Positions 1-9,182 are shown, counted from the stretch's first letter. The stretch: 64,000 nt of DNA from DASQPR01 sp963836775 (GCA_963836775.1 CAWIKR010000002.1:1922001-1986000), one strand, 5' to 3'. A program made the numbers and translations. Notes: generated by a model not told the origin, from the letters alone.

Positions 1-719
1 TTGGATGCCAGATGCTTAGCGCCGGCGACCATGCCGCGCGCCACCACTGTCACCTCGGCCCAAGGCGAACCGGCACGGCGTACGGTCCAGTCCGGTCCGA
101 GCGCGTCGCGGCTGAACGAGTTCCGGGCGGTCCATGCCGAGGCCAGGTAGCCGAATGCGCCGACCGCGACACCGATCCCGTACCCATGGTTGGTCGAGAC
201 CAGGAAGGTGTTGAGTGCCAGCGCGGTCAGGCCGAGACCCAGTGAGTAGACCGCGGTCCCGAGGGTTGACGCGATCGCGTTCGCGGTGACCAGCATCGTC
301 GCCGGCACCACATGCGGCTGGGATGCGGACAGCCCGGACAGGAAGAACCGGTTCACCGCCGTCACCACGAGTATGCACATGAAGAACGCCAGCGACGGCC
401 CGGTGGAATACATGACGGCGGCGGCGCCAAGGGCCACCACGAACCTGATCACGTTCGCGTAATACAAGGTGTTGCGGCGGCTCCACCGATCCAGGAACAC
501 CCCGACGAACGGGCCGAGCACCGAGAACGGCAGCACCAGGAGTGCGAACCCAGATGCGATCTTGAGTGGGCTGGTTTGCTGCGCCGGGTTGAACAGGATC
601 GAACTGGCCAGCGATGCCTGTGCCAGGCCGTCGCCGAACTGACTCGTGAGGCGGACTCCGAGCAGGCGCCGGAAGCCGGAAATGCCCGACAGCGCCCGCA
701 CATATCCGTGATCACTCAC
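1..719 (-). CDS. MFS transporter, N-terminal part (cut by window edge)
   Basis: This is the first 239 codons of a major facilitator superfamily exporter; the rest lies left of the window. It opens with a GTG at 717-719. The translation runs through hydrophobic helices with the MFS signature region after the second helix (FLDRWSRRNTLYYAN, a variant of the G-x-x-x-D-R/K-x-G-R-R/K loop), then helices ending in VVTAVNRFFLSGLSASQPH and VTANAIASTLGTAVYSLG, typical of the DHA/MFS_3 drug-efflux type in which asparagines line helices 4 and 5. It follows the flotillin gene on the same strand by 36 bp, so it may be the last gene of that operon. The substrate cannot be predicted. Confidence 0.85.
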   Translation of the reverse strand, partial: MSDHGYVRALSGISGFRRLLGVRLTSQFGDGLAQASLASSILFNPAQQTSPLKIASGFALLVLPFSVLGPFVGVFLDRWSRRNTLYYANVIRFVVALGAAAVMYSTGPSLAFFMCILVVTAVNRFFLSGLSASQPHVVPATMLVTANAIASTLGTAVYSLGLGLTALALNTFLVSTNHGYGIGVAVGAFGYLASAWTARNSFSRDALGPDWTVRRAGSPWAEVTVVARGMVAGAKHLAS

Positions 720-755
720 GGGGCAACTGTACGGGCGCTGCCGGTTCTTCAGCGA

Positions 756-2318
756 CTACTTGCTGGTCTTGCCGTTCTTCGAGTCGATCGCCGGAACCGC
801 CTCCGCCTTTACCGGGGCGACCTGCTTCGGGGGCCTCGGCGCGTCGCCATCGGCGGCCGACCCGCCGAGCCGGGCAAGCAGCGCCGCGAGGTCGATTCCG
901 GTCAGATCCGTGCCTAGTTGCAGACCCTGGGCGACATTCGACGCCACCGTCTTGGCCAGCGAACCGGCACCGTCGGTGGAGATGACGGTCATCTTGTCGA
1001 TCGAACTCATCGGGGCCGACGCGGCACTGACGACCTGCGGCATGATCCGGACCAGCAGGTCCAGGATGGCGGCCTCGCCGTACTGCGCGAACGCGTCGGC
1101 CTTGGCCTGCATCGCCTCGGCCTCGGCCTGGCCCCTGGCGAGGATGGCGGACGCCTCGGCGGCACCTTCCCGCTCGACCGCTTCCGCGATCGCTGAACGC
1201 CGCTGCTGCTCGGCCTCACCCTGCTTGGCGCCTTCGATGGCGTTGGCGTCGGCCAGCGCGGCACGCCGGGCCTTCTCGCCCTCACCCAGCAGGCGGGCTT
1301 GTTCCGCGGTCGCTTGCGCTGCCGCGATGGTGGCCTGGCGCTCGGCGTCGGCGTGGAACACCGCGGCGTTGCGGGCGGCCTCGGCCTCCTGCTCCAGCTT
1401 GTATCGGGCGGCGTCGGCCGGCTTGCGCACCTCGGTGTCGAGCTCACGCTGCTTGAGCTCGGCGTTGCGCTCGGCGACCTTCTGCTGCTCGGTGAGGATC
1501 GCCTGCTGGCGTTCGGCTTGGGCGAGCGGGCCGGCGGCGGCCGACTTCGCGGTCGCCGCGTCGATCTCCGCCTGCACGGCGGCCTTCTTCAAGGCCAGGT
1601 TGCGCTCCGATTCGGCGATGATCTCCTCGGCCTTCATGCGCTCCTGCTCCGCGTTCTGGCGGGCCAGCGCCTCGGCGATGGCCGCGGCCTTGAGGACGCG
1701 TGCGGCTTCCGGTCGGCCCAGGTCCTGGAGATACGTGCCAGCGGTACGGATGTCCTCCAATTGGAACGCATCGAGGACGAGGCCTTGGTGCGTGAGCGTG
1801 TGCTCGGCCTCTTCGGCGACGGCACTGGCGAAAGCAGCGCGGTCCCGAATGATCTCCTCGACGGTCAGCCGTCCGACGATCGCGCGGAGCGCACCGGCCA
1901 GCACCTGCGCCGTGAACGTGGCGACCTTGTCCTGCTGGTGCAGGAACCGCTGGGCGGCCGAGCGGATCGACTCCGCGGAGCCGCCGACCTTGACGATCGC
2001 GACAGCGTCGGCGTCACAGCGGATGCCCTGCTTGGAGACGGCGCCACTGATCGTCACCGGGATTTCGCGGCTGGACAGGTCCAGGATGTAGAGCCGCTGC
2101 ACCACCGGCATGACGAACACCGATGCCCCCATGACGACCTTCTGCCCGGACAGATCGGCGAGCGAGGTGCCGTCGACCGCACGCTGCGACCGGCTCTTCC
2201 GGCCGGTGATGATGAAGGCCTGGTTCGGTCCCGCCACCCGGATTCGGGAGAGGACAAACCACACGATCAGCAGTACGAGCACGCCCGCACCGACGATCGC
2301 CGTTACCAACGGTGTCAT
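756..2318 (-). CDS. flotillin family protein
   Basis: This 520-residue membrane scaffold belongs to the flotillin/FloT (YuaG) family. An N-terminal membrane segment (about residues 4-23, VTAIVGAGVLVLLIVWFVL) is followed by an SPFH/PHB domain (about 25-200). A long alanine-, glutamate- and lysine-rich coiled coil (about 205-420) carries the repeated EA dipeptides typical of flotillins. The tail has the conserved AILDLLVRIMPQVV stretch before a low-complexity, lysine-ending C terminus. Flotillins organise membrane microdomains and assist assembly of membrane protein complexes. The gene lies 39 bp downstream of the NfeD-like gene on the same strand, the arrangement known from Bacillus yuaF-yuaG, which supports the assignment. 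It starts with ATG. Confidence 0.93.
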   Translation of the reverse strand: MTPLVTAIVGAGVLVLLIVWFVLSRIRVAGPNQAFIITGRKSRSQRAVDGTSLADLSGQKVVMGASVFVMPVVQRLYILDLSSREIPVTISGAVSKQGIRCDADAVAIVKVGGSAESIRSAAQRFLHQQDKVATFTAQVLAGALRAIVGRLTVEEIIRDRAAFASAVAEEAEHTLTHQGLVLDAFQLEDIRTAGTYLQDLGRPEAARVLKAAAIAEALARQNAEQERMKAEEIIAESERNLALKKAAVQAEIDAATAKSAAAGPLAQAERQQAILTEQQKVAERNAELKQRELDTEVRKPADAARYKLEQEAEAARNAAVFHADAERQATIAAAQATAEQARLLGEGEKARRAALADANAIEGAKQGEAEQQRRSAIAEAVEREGAAEASAILARGQAEAEAMQAKADAFAQYGEAAILDLLVRIMPQVVSAASAPMSSIDKMTVISTDGAGSLAKTVASNVAQGLQLGTDLTGIDLAALLARLGGSAADGDAPRPPKQVAPVKAEAVPAIDSKNGKTSK

Positions 2319-2357
2319 TGCACGTCCATCCTTGTGGACTAGATCGGCGACGTGGTG

Positions 2358-2939
2358 TCAGCCGAGAAGGGATGTGGTCGACTCCACGACCACGCTGGTT
2401 TCGCTGGGCGCCGCGATCACCAGGATCTCGGCGCCGGCTTCGATAGCGCGCACGGAGCGGGCATGGAACTTCATCAGCTGCCCGGCGAACCGGACCCGGA
2501 CTTCGCCGTACCCGTTGTCGGGGATGGCCCGGATCACCACGCCGAGCGAACCGATGACGTCGCTCTGCGTGGGTGTGGCGTCGGTAGCCATGTCCATCGC
2601 CGCTCGCGTGAGGCGTGCGGCGCCCCAGGCCGTCGGCAGCGCCGCTGCGAGGCCGATGAGGCTGGGGATCAGAGCACTGTGGCCGGGGAGAAGGGAAGCG
2701 GCGATGGCGCCGCCGAAGCCGAACGCACCCACGAAGCCGGCTACTGCCGGCAGTGAGAATGCGGTGTCGGAGCCGGAGTGCGCGGACCCGCCGTGCCCGG
2801 ACCCGCCGTGCCCGATGTGCCAGTGCCCGGGAAGGTGGAAATGCACGTGGCCGACGTGCAGGTGCGAACCGAAAATCAGCGATGCCGCGAGCAGGAACAC
2901 CCCGAAGCCGCCGATGACAAGGAACGCGGTGACGTCCAC
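2358..2939 (-). CDS. NfeD-like membrane protein, partner of flotillin
   Basis: This 193-residue membrane protein has an N-terminal helix (residues 4-25), then a histidine- and glycine-rich loop (HVGHVHFHLPGHWHIGHGG and following) and two further hydrophobic segments. The C-terminal soluble part of about 70 residues (from IGSLGVVIRAIP) has the small beta-barrel/OB pattern of NfeD proteins: IGxxGVV, GEVRVRF, KFHARS, GAEILVIA. It sits directly upstream of the flotillin gene and probably shares its transcript. Short NfeD-like (YuaF) proteins accompany flotillins in many bacteria. The His-rich loop could bind metal ions, but that is only inference from composition. Confidence 0.8.
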   Translation of the reverse strand: MDVTAFLVIGGFGVFLLAASLIFGSHLHVGHVHFHLPGHWHIGHGGSGHGGSAHSGSDTAFSLPAVAGFVGAFGFGGAIAASLLPGHSALIPSLIGLAAALPTAWGAARLTRAAMDMATDATPTQSDVIGSLGVVIRAIPDNGYGEVRVRFAGQLMKFHARSVRAIEAGAEILVIAAPSETSVVVESTTSLLG

Positions 2940-3114
2940 GAAACTCGCCCTCCCGGCGATTCATCACATTGACGAGTTCGCCAATCGATCACGGTAGACC
3001 GTCGGCGCCAATGCGGAGTGCCCCGCGGGTGTGACGTGGGAGTCATTGGTCTTCATCCGCCGTTCTTCGTCAGTGCGTCGTCCGTCGTCAGTGCGGCGTC
3101 CTTCCTCAACAGCA

Positions 3115-3144
3115 CGACGCCCGGGCCGAAAGGTCCGGGCGTCG
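3115..3144. terminator. hairpin terminator for the gene at 3168-3620
   Basis: A 13-pair stem (one G-T wobble) closes on a GAAA tetraloop at 3128-3131. The outer arms CGACGCCCGG and CCGGGCGTCG pair perfectly. It lies just past the stop of the minus-strand gene that ends at 3168. There is no U-tract, which is common in actinomycetes. Confidence 0.6.
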
Positions 3145-3167
3145 CGTGGCCTTTCGAGCACGCTTCG

Positions 3168-3620
3168 TCAGAGCAACGGGTTGCAATAGTCGCGCTGGTG
3201 AACGTCCTTGTAGGTGACCCAGTCGAGGGCGTCTCGTGTCGTTGAGCCGTAGACACCATCGACATTGCCCCCGGTCAGGCCGGCGCTCCGTTGCGCGCCG
3301 ATGAGGGCGCTGTAGGTTCCGGAACCGAACTTGCCGTCGACCGTCAGGTGATAGCCGTAGCAGCGGTTCAGATCAGTCTGCAGGACCTTCACCGCGTTGT
3401 TGACGACGCTGGCCTGCTGCGCCAGGTAGCAGTTCGTGCTTCCGTTGTAGGAAGGCACCTTGGCCGACATGTAGTACTGGTCGAGGACGTCCCAGTGAGT
3501 CGTTGGCACCGAGACGTAACTGTTGCAGCGTGGTGTGGCGGCGGCCGCTGGAGTGGCGGCGGCGACCAGGCCAAATCCGGCAAGGATGAGAGCCGTGGCG
3601 GCGGTCAGGACGCGTTTCAT
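3168..3620 (-). CDS. secreted peptidoglycan-binding-like protein
   Basis: This 150-residue protein has a classic Sec signal peptide (KR, hydrophobic core, AATPAAAA, with likely cleavage after about residue 27). The mature part carries a PG_binding_1-like repeat: VKVLQTDLNRCYGYHLTVDGKFGSGTYSALIGAQRS, split here as VKVLQTDLNRCYGY then LTVDGKFGSGTYSAL, followed by NVDGVYGSTTRDAL. These are the Q-x-x-L and DG-x-(Y/F)G-x-x-T motifs of that domain. Five mature cysteines suggest disulfides. It is probably an exported cell-wall-binding protein with no visible catalytic domain. It is divergently arranged from the DinB-like gene. Confidence 0.75.
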   Translation of the reverse strand: MKRVLTAATALILAGFGLVAAATPAAAATPRCNSYVSVPTTHWDVLDQYYMSAKVPSYNGSTNCYLAQQASVVNNAVKVLQTDLNRCYGYHLTVDGKFGSGTYSALIGAQRSAGLTGGNVDGVYGSTTRDALDWVTYKDVHQRDYCNPLL

Positions 3621-3811
3621 GGATCCCCCGTTTCTGTGTGAAAACTGTGAATGCGCCCGACTGTAAGAGCGGTGTTCTCGGCCTTTCGAGTTAGCCGCAT
3701 CGATCGTTATCGCATCGTCGAAGTTCGTTACCGTCCCGTGCTTGAACGGATATCAACTCAAACTTCGCGGTGTGCGTATCGACCGTGGTCACCGGTGGTT
3801 ATCGTCGCCTT

Positions 3812-4336
3812 ATGACCATCACGCCAGACACCAAGGACTGGACTTGGGTGCTGCGCAAACCATGTCCGGAGTGCGGCTTCGACACCACGTCGTTTCCTCG
3901 GGAACAGACCGGGCGGCTGATCCGGGACGTCGGCTCTCGCTTCGCTGACATGCTGGTCACCGATCCAGACGTGCGGGATCGGCCGGAGCCGGAGAAGTGG
4001 TCGCCACTGGAATACTCGTGCCACGTCCGCGATGTGTTCCAGATCTTCGGCGGTCGGCTGGAGTTGATGCTCACCACCGATGCGCCGCTATTCGCAAACT
4101 GGGACCAGGACGAGACCGCGATCGCGTCCCGGTATGTCGATCAGAGCCCGCCGGCCGTGAGCAAAGAGATCATGGCTGAGGCGAGCGCGCTGGCGGACGC
4201 GTTCGACACGGTCCAGGACGATCAATGGACCCGGGGCGGCAGCCGCAGTGACGGGGTCCAGTTCTCCGTCGAGTCGCTGGCGCGCTACCTGATGCATGAT
4301 CCGATTCATCACTGGTACGACGTCCACGCCGACTAG
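3812..4336 (+). CDS. DinB family protein (putative thiol-dependent metalloenzyme)
   Basis: This 174-residue protein has the DinB/YfiT-like four-helix fold pattern: EKWSPLEYSCHVRDV in the second helix and a C-terminal YLMHDPIHHWYDV. The histidines of these two segments are in the positions of the usual three-His metal site. Actinobacterial members often use mycothiol as cofactor. The first 20 residues contain CPECGFD. I chose the ATG at 3812, which gives MTITPDTKDWTW; an upstream in-frame start adds only 14 atypical residues. The gene ends at a perfect hairpin terminator. The substrate is unknown. Confidence 0.8.
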   Translation: MTITPDTKDWTWVLRKPCPECGFDTTSFPREQTGRLIRDVGSRFADMLVTDPDVRDRPEPEKWSPLEYSCHVRDVFQIFGGRLELMLTTDAPLFANWDQDETAIASRYVDQSPPAVSKEIMAEASALADAFDTVQDDQWTRGGSRSDGVQFSVESLARYLMHDPIHHWYDVHAD

Positions 4337-4346
4337 CAGCGCATAA

Positions 4347-4383
4347 CGAGAAGGGCCGCCTGGAATCCAGGCGGCCCTTCTCG
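4347..4383. terminator. bidirectional hairpin terminator
   Basis: A perfect 17-bp inverted repeat (4347-4363 with 4367-4383) has a 3-nt AAT loop. It sits between the convergent DinB-like gene (ends 4336) and the secreted-protein gene (ends 4408), so it can serve both. Confidence 0.85.
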
Positions 4384-4407
4384 TGCTGTCGGCCTGTTGC
4401 CAGCCGA

Positions 4408-6201
4408 TCAGTTGACGTCAAAGAAGTAGTAGGCGTAGTCGTAGGTGACACCGTCGGTGTCGGTGGTGTACGCGTAGAGAGTGTGGCTGCCGGAGTAGTC
4501 CGGAGTAAACGGCACCTGGATGGATCCGCTGCTGGCATCCACGGTCACTTCTTGACCCCAGTCGAACGAGTAAGTAATCGTCGCCGGGTGCGGAACGGTT
4601 GTCGTCAGCGTGAAGGTGCCGGCGACTCCGGCCCCGCCGTTCGAGCTGTCCTGCGAGTAGATGTCCGACGTGATGATTGGACTCGTGTCGACCCACTCGT
4701 AGACCGTCGCATTGTCGCTGATCCACCCGTTGGTGCTGTGGCTCCGGATGATGAACTCAGCACTGGACTGCTGATCCGTTTGATACGTGAAGCTGGCGTG
4801 ACCGTCAGAGTCGGCATCGAGCCGGGTCCAGTCGCCCTGGTTGGTCCGGATCTCGAAGTAGTCGACCGGTGCGACCACCGGATTTCCGGTCATCTCGATG
4901 TGGAACGGCTGACCAAGGTTCAGTCGTGCATCGGTAGTGACGATCGGCGTGCTGAAATTCAGGTTGAACTCGTAGGTCGTTTGCGGAGACGTGTTACCGG
5001 CGCGGTCGTAGCTGTAGACGTCGAATCGGATGTAGCCGGCGGTGGGCGGGTTGACCGTCACACTTGCGGTTCCATCCGGATTGGCGGCTACCTGCTGTGG
5101 AACCCCGCCGACGTAGAAGTCGTACACATAGCCGGCGACATCGTCCACTCCGTTCGGGGTGAAGTTGAATGTCATCGGATTACCTGGCGACAAGGCGTGG
5201 TCGGAGCCGGCCGCGTAATTGGGGCAATCGACTCCCGGCGCGTTCTGTGGACGTGTCACGTCGACGTGGAAGTAGCAGGTGTCCGACCACGGTGACGTGT
5301 CCACACCATCGCTGACCTTGACACGCCATCCGTAGGTGCCGCCATCGGCCAGTAAGCCGCCGGGCACCTGAGCTTGGATGCCGCCGTAATAAGCATTGTT
5401 GATGTCGGTGACCTGGTCAGGGTGATCCGTCGGCCAGATCTGGAAGTCTGGGTTGAGCTGGATCTGGTCGTCGTGATCCGGGTCGGTCGCGGTGGCGCTC
5501 AACCGCGGTCGCAGATTGCCGATGTATCGGTACGGTGCGGTCGGGGTGCAGCTTGTCGAGTCTTCCTTCAGATCGATCGGCTGGGTCGGCGCATTGTTGT
5601 ACGCCACCGACAGCCGCAGACCGTAGTAGGCATAGAGCGAGAACGCGTATGACGGGTCGGACTCGTGCGCGGCCGGGACTCGTACCTCCAGCGATACCGA
5701 CTTCTGTCCGGCGTTCACCGCGTCAACGATCGTGGAGCTGAGGTCGGCGTGCAGGTAGTCGGTCGGACATCCGATCCCGAAGTGCAGTGACGCGGCGTCG
5801 GCCAGCTCGGCCGGCGCCTTGTGCCAGGAGATCTTGCCGTCTGGCGTGTCGGTGGTCCAGATCTCGGCAGCGGCGGTGGTGCAGTCCGTTTCGGCAGCGG
5901 CCTGCCCGAACAGCGATGCAGATACCAGGTGCGTGCCTAGGAACGGGGACAGGTCGAACGTGGCGTAGACGCGGGACGTCGAGCCGTCAGTGGTGCCGAC
6001 TGGAAGGTTGGTCTTCTGCCAGTCGGGACTTTCGTAACTCTTGCCTGCGTGCGCGGAGTCGGTGTACGCGATCGACTGCAACGTCGCGACCGCTCCGGTT
6101 GGGGCAGCGGATGCTGCCGGAGCGATGGAAACGGCGCCGACTGCGGTCGACGCCAGGGACACGGCCGCGAGGATCGCGGTCACGCGCCTTCGTCTTGCCA
6201 T
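4408..6201 (-). CDS. large secreted protein with DNRLRE-like N-terminal and Ig-like domains
   Basis: This 597-residue exported protein starts at ATG 6201 (MARRRRVTAILAAVSLAS), which gives a normal signal peptide ending near APAASAAP; a start 11 codons upstream would bury the signal. Mature residues of about 30-190 resemble the DNRLRE (disaggregatase-related) fold, with the phrases SRVYATFDLSPF, ISWHKAP and SLEVRVP. The rest consists of beta-rich segments such as YGWRVKVSDG and FTLTTTVPHPATITYSFDWG, probably fibronectin- or Ig-like modules. No catalytic motif or wall anchor (LPxTG) is seen. Such proteins in actinomycetes are often surface or matrix proteins upstream of RHS genes, but no RHS gene is nearby. 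The role is unknown. Confidence 0.75.
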   Translation of the reverse strand: MARRRRVTAILAAVSLASTAVGAVSIAPAASAAPTGAVATLQSIAYTDSAHAGKSYESPDWQKTNLPVGTTDGSTSRVYATFDLSPFLGTHLVSASLFGQAAAETDCTTAAAEIWTTDTPDGKISWHKAPAELADAASLHFGIGCPTDYLHADLSSTIVDAVNAGQKSVSLEVRVPAAHESDPSYAFSLYAYYGLRLSVAYNNAPTQPIDLKEDSTSCTPTAPYRYIGNLRPRLSATATDPDHDDQIQLNPDFQIWPTDHPDQVTDINNAYYGGIQAQVPGGLLADGGTYGWRVKVSDGVDTSPWSDTCYFHVDVTRPQNAPGVDCPNYAAGSDHALSPGNPMTFNFTPNGVDDVAGYVYDFYVGGVPQQVAANPDGTASVTVNPPTAGYIRFDVYSYDRAGNTSPQTTYEFNLNFSTPIVTTDARLNLGQPFHIEMTGNPVVAPVDYFEIRTNQGDWTRLDADSDGHASFTYQTDQQSSAEFIIRSHSTNGWISDNATVYEWVDTSPIITSDIYSQDSSNGGAGVAGTFTLTTTVPHPATITYSFDWGQEVTVDASSGSIQVPFTPDYSGSHTLYAYTTDTDGVTYDYAYYFFDVN

Positions 6202-6352
6202 CTGAACAAATCCTTCCCATGTGATGCCCGTCAAGTTGTCGTGCAGGCGCGCAGAGAATAGCGGCCGCGGTCGACCTGTGGGGGGCGACGTTCACCGGAT
6301 CCAAGTCTTGGCGCCTGCGATTCTTGTCGGACCTGCGCGGCACACTTGATGG

Positions 6353-6835
6353 GTGCAGTGGATATCCGTGCCGTCCTCGATCGGGTCACTTGGCGTCTCC
6401 GCGGACCTCGGTGAGGTCACCGGCGTTCACTTCGGCGGTGTCGGCCGCAATCTGGTCGCCGATCACCCGCAGCCGGTTCTGGTTGAGGCGCGCGCCCAAC
6501 TCGAGGCCTACTTTCGGGGCGAGTTGACGGACTTCGCGGTCGCCCTGGCGCCGCCGTCCGGGACGGATTTCGAGAAGCAGGTGTGGAAGGTGATCGCCAG
6601 CGTGCCGTTCGGCGAAATGATCACCTACGGCGAGATCGCCAAACTGCTCGGCGACGCGGACGCGGCCCGAGCGGTCGGCACCGCCTGCAACCACAATCCG
6701 GTGCCGGTGATCGTTCCGTGCCATCGGGTTGTCGGTGCCGGCGGCAAACTCGTCGGCTTCGGTGGCGGGCTGGACCGGAAGCGGTTCCTGCTGCAGCTTG
6801 AGGCACGCGTACAGATTGAGAGGTCGTTTTTATAG
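6353..6835 (+). CDS. ogt: methylated-DNA--[protein]-cysteine S-methyltransferase
   Basis: This 160-residue suicide alkyltransferase removes methyl groups from O6-methylguanine in DNA. The active-site motif VIVPCHRVVG is intact, and the helix-turn-helix segment MITYGEIAKLLGDADAARAVG with the N-hinge ACNHNPVP precedes it. The N-terminal 75 residues form the smaller Ogt domain. The start is a GTG. The last six bases overlap the end of the convergent membrane-protein gene. Confidence 0.93.
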   Translation: MQWISVPSSIGSLGVSADLGEVTGVHFGGVGRNLVADHPQPVLVEARAQLEAYFRGELTDFAVALAPPSGTDFEKQVWKVIASVPFGEMITYGEIAKLLGDADAARAVGTACNHNPVPVIVPCHRVVGAGGKLVGFGGGLDRKRFLLQLEARVQIERSFL

Positions 6836-7285
6836 ACGACGTCGCCCGAGCGCGGCCGCGCCGATGAGGATGAGCATCGCGATGATCGCGAGGTAGGCGC
6901 CACCTGCGAGCGTGACGTCATCGGTGGTGGCGACGCCCTTCGTCAGTGTCTGGGCGACCATCACGATGGCGACGGTCGCCGCGAAACTGAACCCGACTGT
7001 GAGGCCGAAGGCGAGCCGCCGCATCGAGCCGTCGACGGTCAGCACGACGGCGCTCGCGATCACCGCGCCGCCGATGAGTCCGAGCAGGCCGGCGGCAGCG
7101 CCGCCGGTAATCGGTGCCAGCGGACCGGCACCTCCGTTGACGAACTGCCACGGCAGCCCGATTGAGGCGTAAAGAAAGATCAACGCCAGGAGGAACAGCG
7201 ACCAACTGCCGACTCCGGCAAACTCGAGAGTAGTCGGCGTTCCGTCATCGATCGTCCGACTTGTGTTGGCCGTGTCTTCATCCAT
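6830..7285 (-). CDS. hypothetical four-helix membrane protein
   Basis: This 151-residue protein has a short acidic, threonine-rich cytosolic head (MDEDTANTS) and four hydrophobic segments (WSLFLLALIFLYASIGL; AAAGLLGLIGGAVIASAVVL; GLTVGFSFAATVAIVMVA; AYLAIIAMLILIGAAAL), ending in basic GRRRL. I chose the ATG at 7285; an upstream start would add 16 unlike residues. I do not recognise a family. It overlaps the ogt 3-prime end tail to tail by six bases. Confidence 0.65.
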   Translation of the reverse strand: MDEDTANTSRTIDDGTPTTLEFAGVGSWSLFLLALIFLYASIGLPWQFVNGGAGPLAPITGGAAAGLLGLIGGAVIASAVVLTVDGSMRRLAFGLTVGFSFAATVAIVMVAQTLTKGVATTDDVTLAGGAYLAIIAMLILIGAAALGRRRL

Positions 7286-7399
7286 GGCGATGATGATGGA
7301 CCACGAATGCTGGAATTTCTGTCCCGAAAACACGAACGGCGCCCCCGCCGGTATTGGCAGCGGGAACGCCGATCGTTGCTTGTTGCGAGGGGCGCGAGC

Positions 7400-8479
7400 T
7401 TAGCGCTCGATGTCACCCTTGATGAACGCCTCGACCGATTCGTGCGCGTCGTGGTCGGAGTACTGCACCGGCGGCGACTTCATGAAGTAGCTCGACGCGG
7501 ACAGAACCGGACCACCGATGCCACGGTCCTTGGCGATCTTGCAGGCACGCAGAGCGTCGATGATGACACCCGCCGAGTTCGGCGAGTCGTGCACCTCGAG
7601 CTTGAGCTCGGCGTTCAGCGGAACGTCACCGAACGCGCGGCCCTCCATGCGGATGTAGGCCCACTTGCGGTCGTCCAGCCACGGCACGTGGTCGGACGGG
7701 CCGATGTGCACATCGCTCTTGGCCATCTCGTGCGGGATCTGCGAGGTCACCGACTGGGTCTTGGAGATCTTCTTGGAGACCAGACGGGTGCGCTCCAGCA
7801 TGTTCATGAAGTCCATGTTGCCGCCGAAGTTGAGCTGGTAGGTGCGCAGCAGCTCGACGCCACGGTCTTCGAACAGCTTGGCCAGGGCCCGGTGCACGAT
7901 GGTGGCACCAACCTGGGACTTGATGTCGTCGCCGACGATCGGCAGGCCGGCGTCCTCGAACTTCTTCGCCCAGACCGGATCCGAGGCGATGAAGACGGGG
8001 AGCGCGTTGACGAAGCCACAGCCGGCGTCGATGGCCGCCTGAGCGTAGAACTTGTCGGCGTCATCCGAGCCCACCGGCAGGTAGGACACGACGACGTCGA
8101 CGTTGGCCTCACGCAGAGCCGCGGCCACATCGACCGGCGCCTCGTCGGACTCGTCGATGATGGCCTGGTAGTACTGCCCCATGCCGTCGAGGGTCGGGCC
8201 GCGCTGGACGGTGATGCCGGTCGGCGCCACGTCGCACAGCTTGATGGTGTTGTTCTCGCTGGCGACGATCGCCTCGGCCAGGTCTCGGCCAACCTTCTTG
8301 GCGTCCACATCGAACGCCGCGACGAACTCAACGTCAGAGACGTGGTAGTCGCCGAAGGTGACGTGCATGAGACCCGGCACACGCGAGTTGGGATCGGCGT
8401 TGCGGTAATACTCGACGCCCTGAACCAGGGACGACGCGCAGTTACCGACACCGACGATGGCAACGCGGACGGAGCCCAT
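7400..8479 (-). CDS. ino1: inositol-3-phosphate synthase
   Basis: The enzyme converts glucose 6-phosphate to 1D-myo-inositol 3-phosphate with NAD, the first step toward mycothiol and phosphatidylinositol. The 359 residues match the short actinobacterial form: the Rossmann motif VAIVGVGNCASSLVQG at the N terminus, then NTIKLCDVAPTG, the catalytic-domain block GDDIKSQVGATIVHR, and NFGGNMDFMNM with SKKISKTQSV. ATG at 8479 gives the usual MGSVRVAIVG start; an upstream GTG adds seven residues. It lies 61 bp downstream of padR on the same strand, a conserved actinobacterial pair, and is probably controlled through the PadR operator at 9239-9259. Confidence 0.96.
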   Translation of the reverse strand: MGSVRVAIVGVGNCASSLVQGVEYYRNADPNSRVPGLMHVTFGDYHVSDVEFVAAFDVDAKKVGRDLAEAIVASENNTIKLCDVAPTGITVQRGPTLDGMGQYYQAIIDESDEAPVDVAAALREANVDVVVSYLPVGSDDADKFYAQAAIDAGCGFVNALPVFIASDPVWAKKFEDAGLPIVGDDIKSQVGATIVHRALAKLFEDRGVELLRTYQLNFGGNMDFMNMLERTRLVSKKISKTQSVTSQIPHEMAKSDVHIGPSDHVPWLDDRKWAYIRMEGRAFGDVPLNAELKLEVHDSPNSAGVIIDALRACKIAKDRGIGGPVLSASSYFMKSPPVQYSDHDAHESVEAFIKGDIER

Positions 8480-8540
8480 CGCAGTGCCTCCTTCAATCAC
8501 GGCCGCTCCGGCGTGTCCGGAGGCGGATTTAGCGGTTTAG

Positions 8541-9182
8541 TCAGCCAAGATCTCTTGGCAGACCCGGCCCGGACGAGCCGGATGAACCAGACCCAGTCGG
8601 GTTGGTCCGACCCGGATCGACCGATCCGGGCTGGCGGCCGAGGCGCTCGGTTGCGATGAGCTCCTCTAGCCAGCGGACCTCGCGCTCGCAAGCGTCCAGT
8701 CCATGTCGTTGCAATTCCAACGTGTACGCATCAAGGCGCTCCGCGGCGCGGGACAGCGCATCCCGCATGCCTTCTCGGCGCTCCTCGACCTTCCGCCGGC
8801 GGCCCTCCAGGATCCGCAGACGGGTGGCTTGATCGGTGCGGGCGAAGAACGCGAAGTGCACGCCGAATCCGGTGTCCTCGAAGGTCTCCGGGCCGGCCTG
8901 AGCCAGCAGCGTCTGAAAGCGTTCCTTGCCCTCAGCGGTGATCTTGTAGACGACCCGGCCGCGCCGACTGGTCAGAGGGGGGACCTCTGCGTCGTTCTCG
9001 GCACCGACGCCGGGCTCTTCGGTGATCCAGCCGTCGGCCTGCAACCGCCGCAATGTCGGGTAGAGCGACCCGTACGAGATCGCGGCACGGAACGCCCCGA
9101 TCTTGGTGGTCAGCTGCTTACGCAGCTCATACCCGTGCATGGGAGATTCGTGCAGCAGGCCGAGGATGGCAAGGTCAAGCAT
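8541..9182 (-). CDS. PadR family transcriptional regulator
   Basis: This 213-residue repressor has an N-terminal PadR winged helix (LAILGLLHESPMHGYELRK, then SYGSLYPTLRRLQADGW and GRVVYKITAEGKERF). The C-terminal helical dimerisation part follows (RRRKVEERREGMRDALSRA), and a glycine-serine tail ends it. A perfect 9-3-9 palindrome of PadR type lies 56 bp upstream of the start. The product probably represses itself and the downstream ino1. The ligand is unknown. Confidence 0.93.
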   Translation of the reverse strand: MLDLAILGLLHESPMHGYELRKQLTTKIGAFRAAISYGSLYPTLRRLQADGWITEEPGVGAENDAEVPPLTSRRGRVVYKITAEGKERFQTLLAQAGPETFEDTGFGVHFAFFARTDQATRLRILEGRRRKVEERREGMRDALSRAAERLDAYTLELQRHGLDACEREVRWLEELIATERLGRQPGSVDPGRTNPTGSGSSGSSGPGLPRDLG

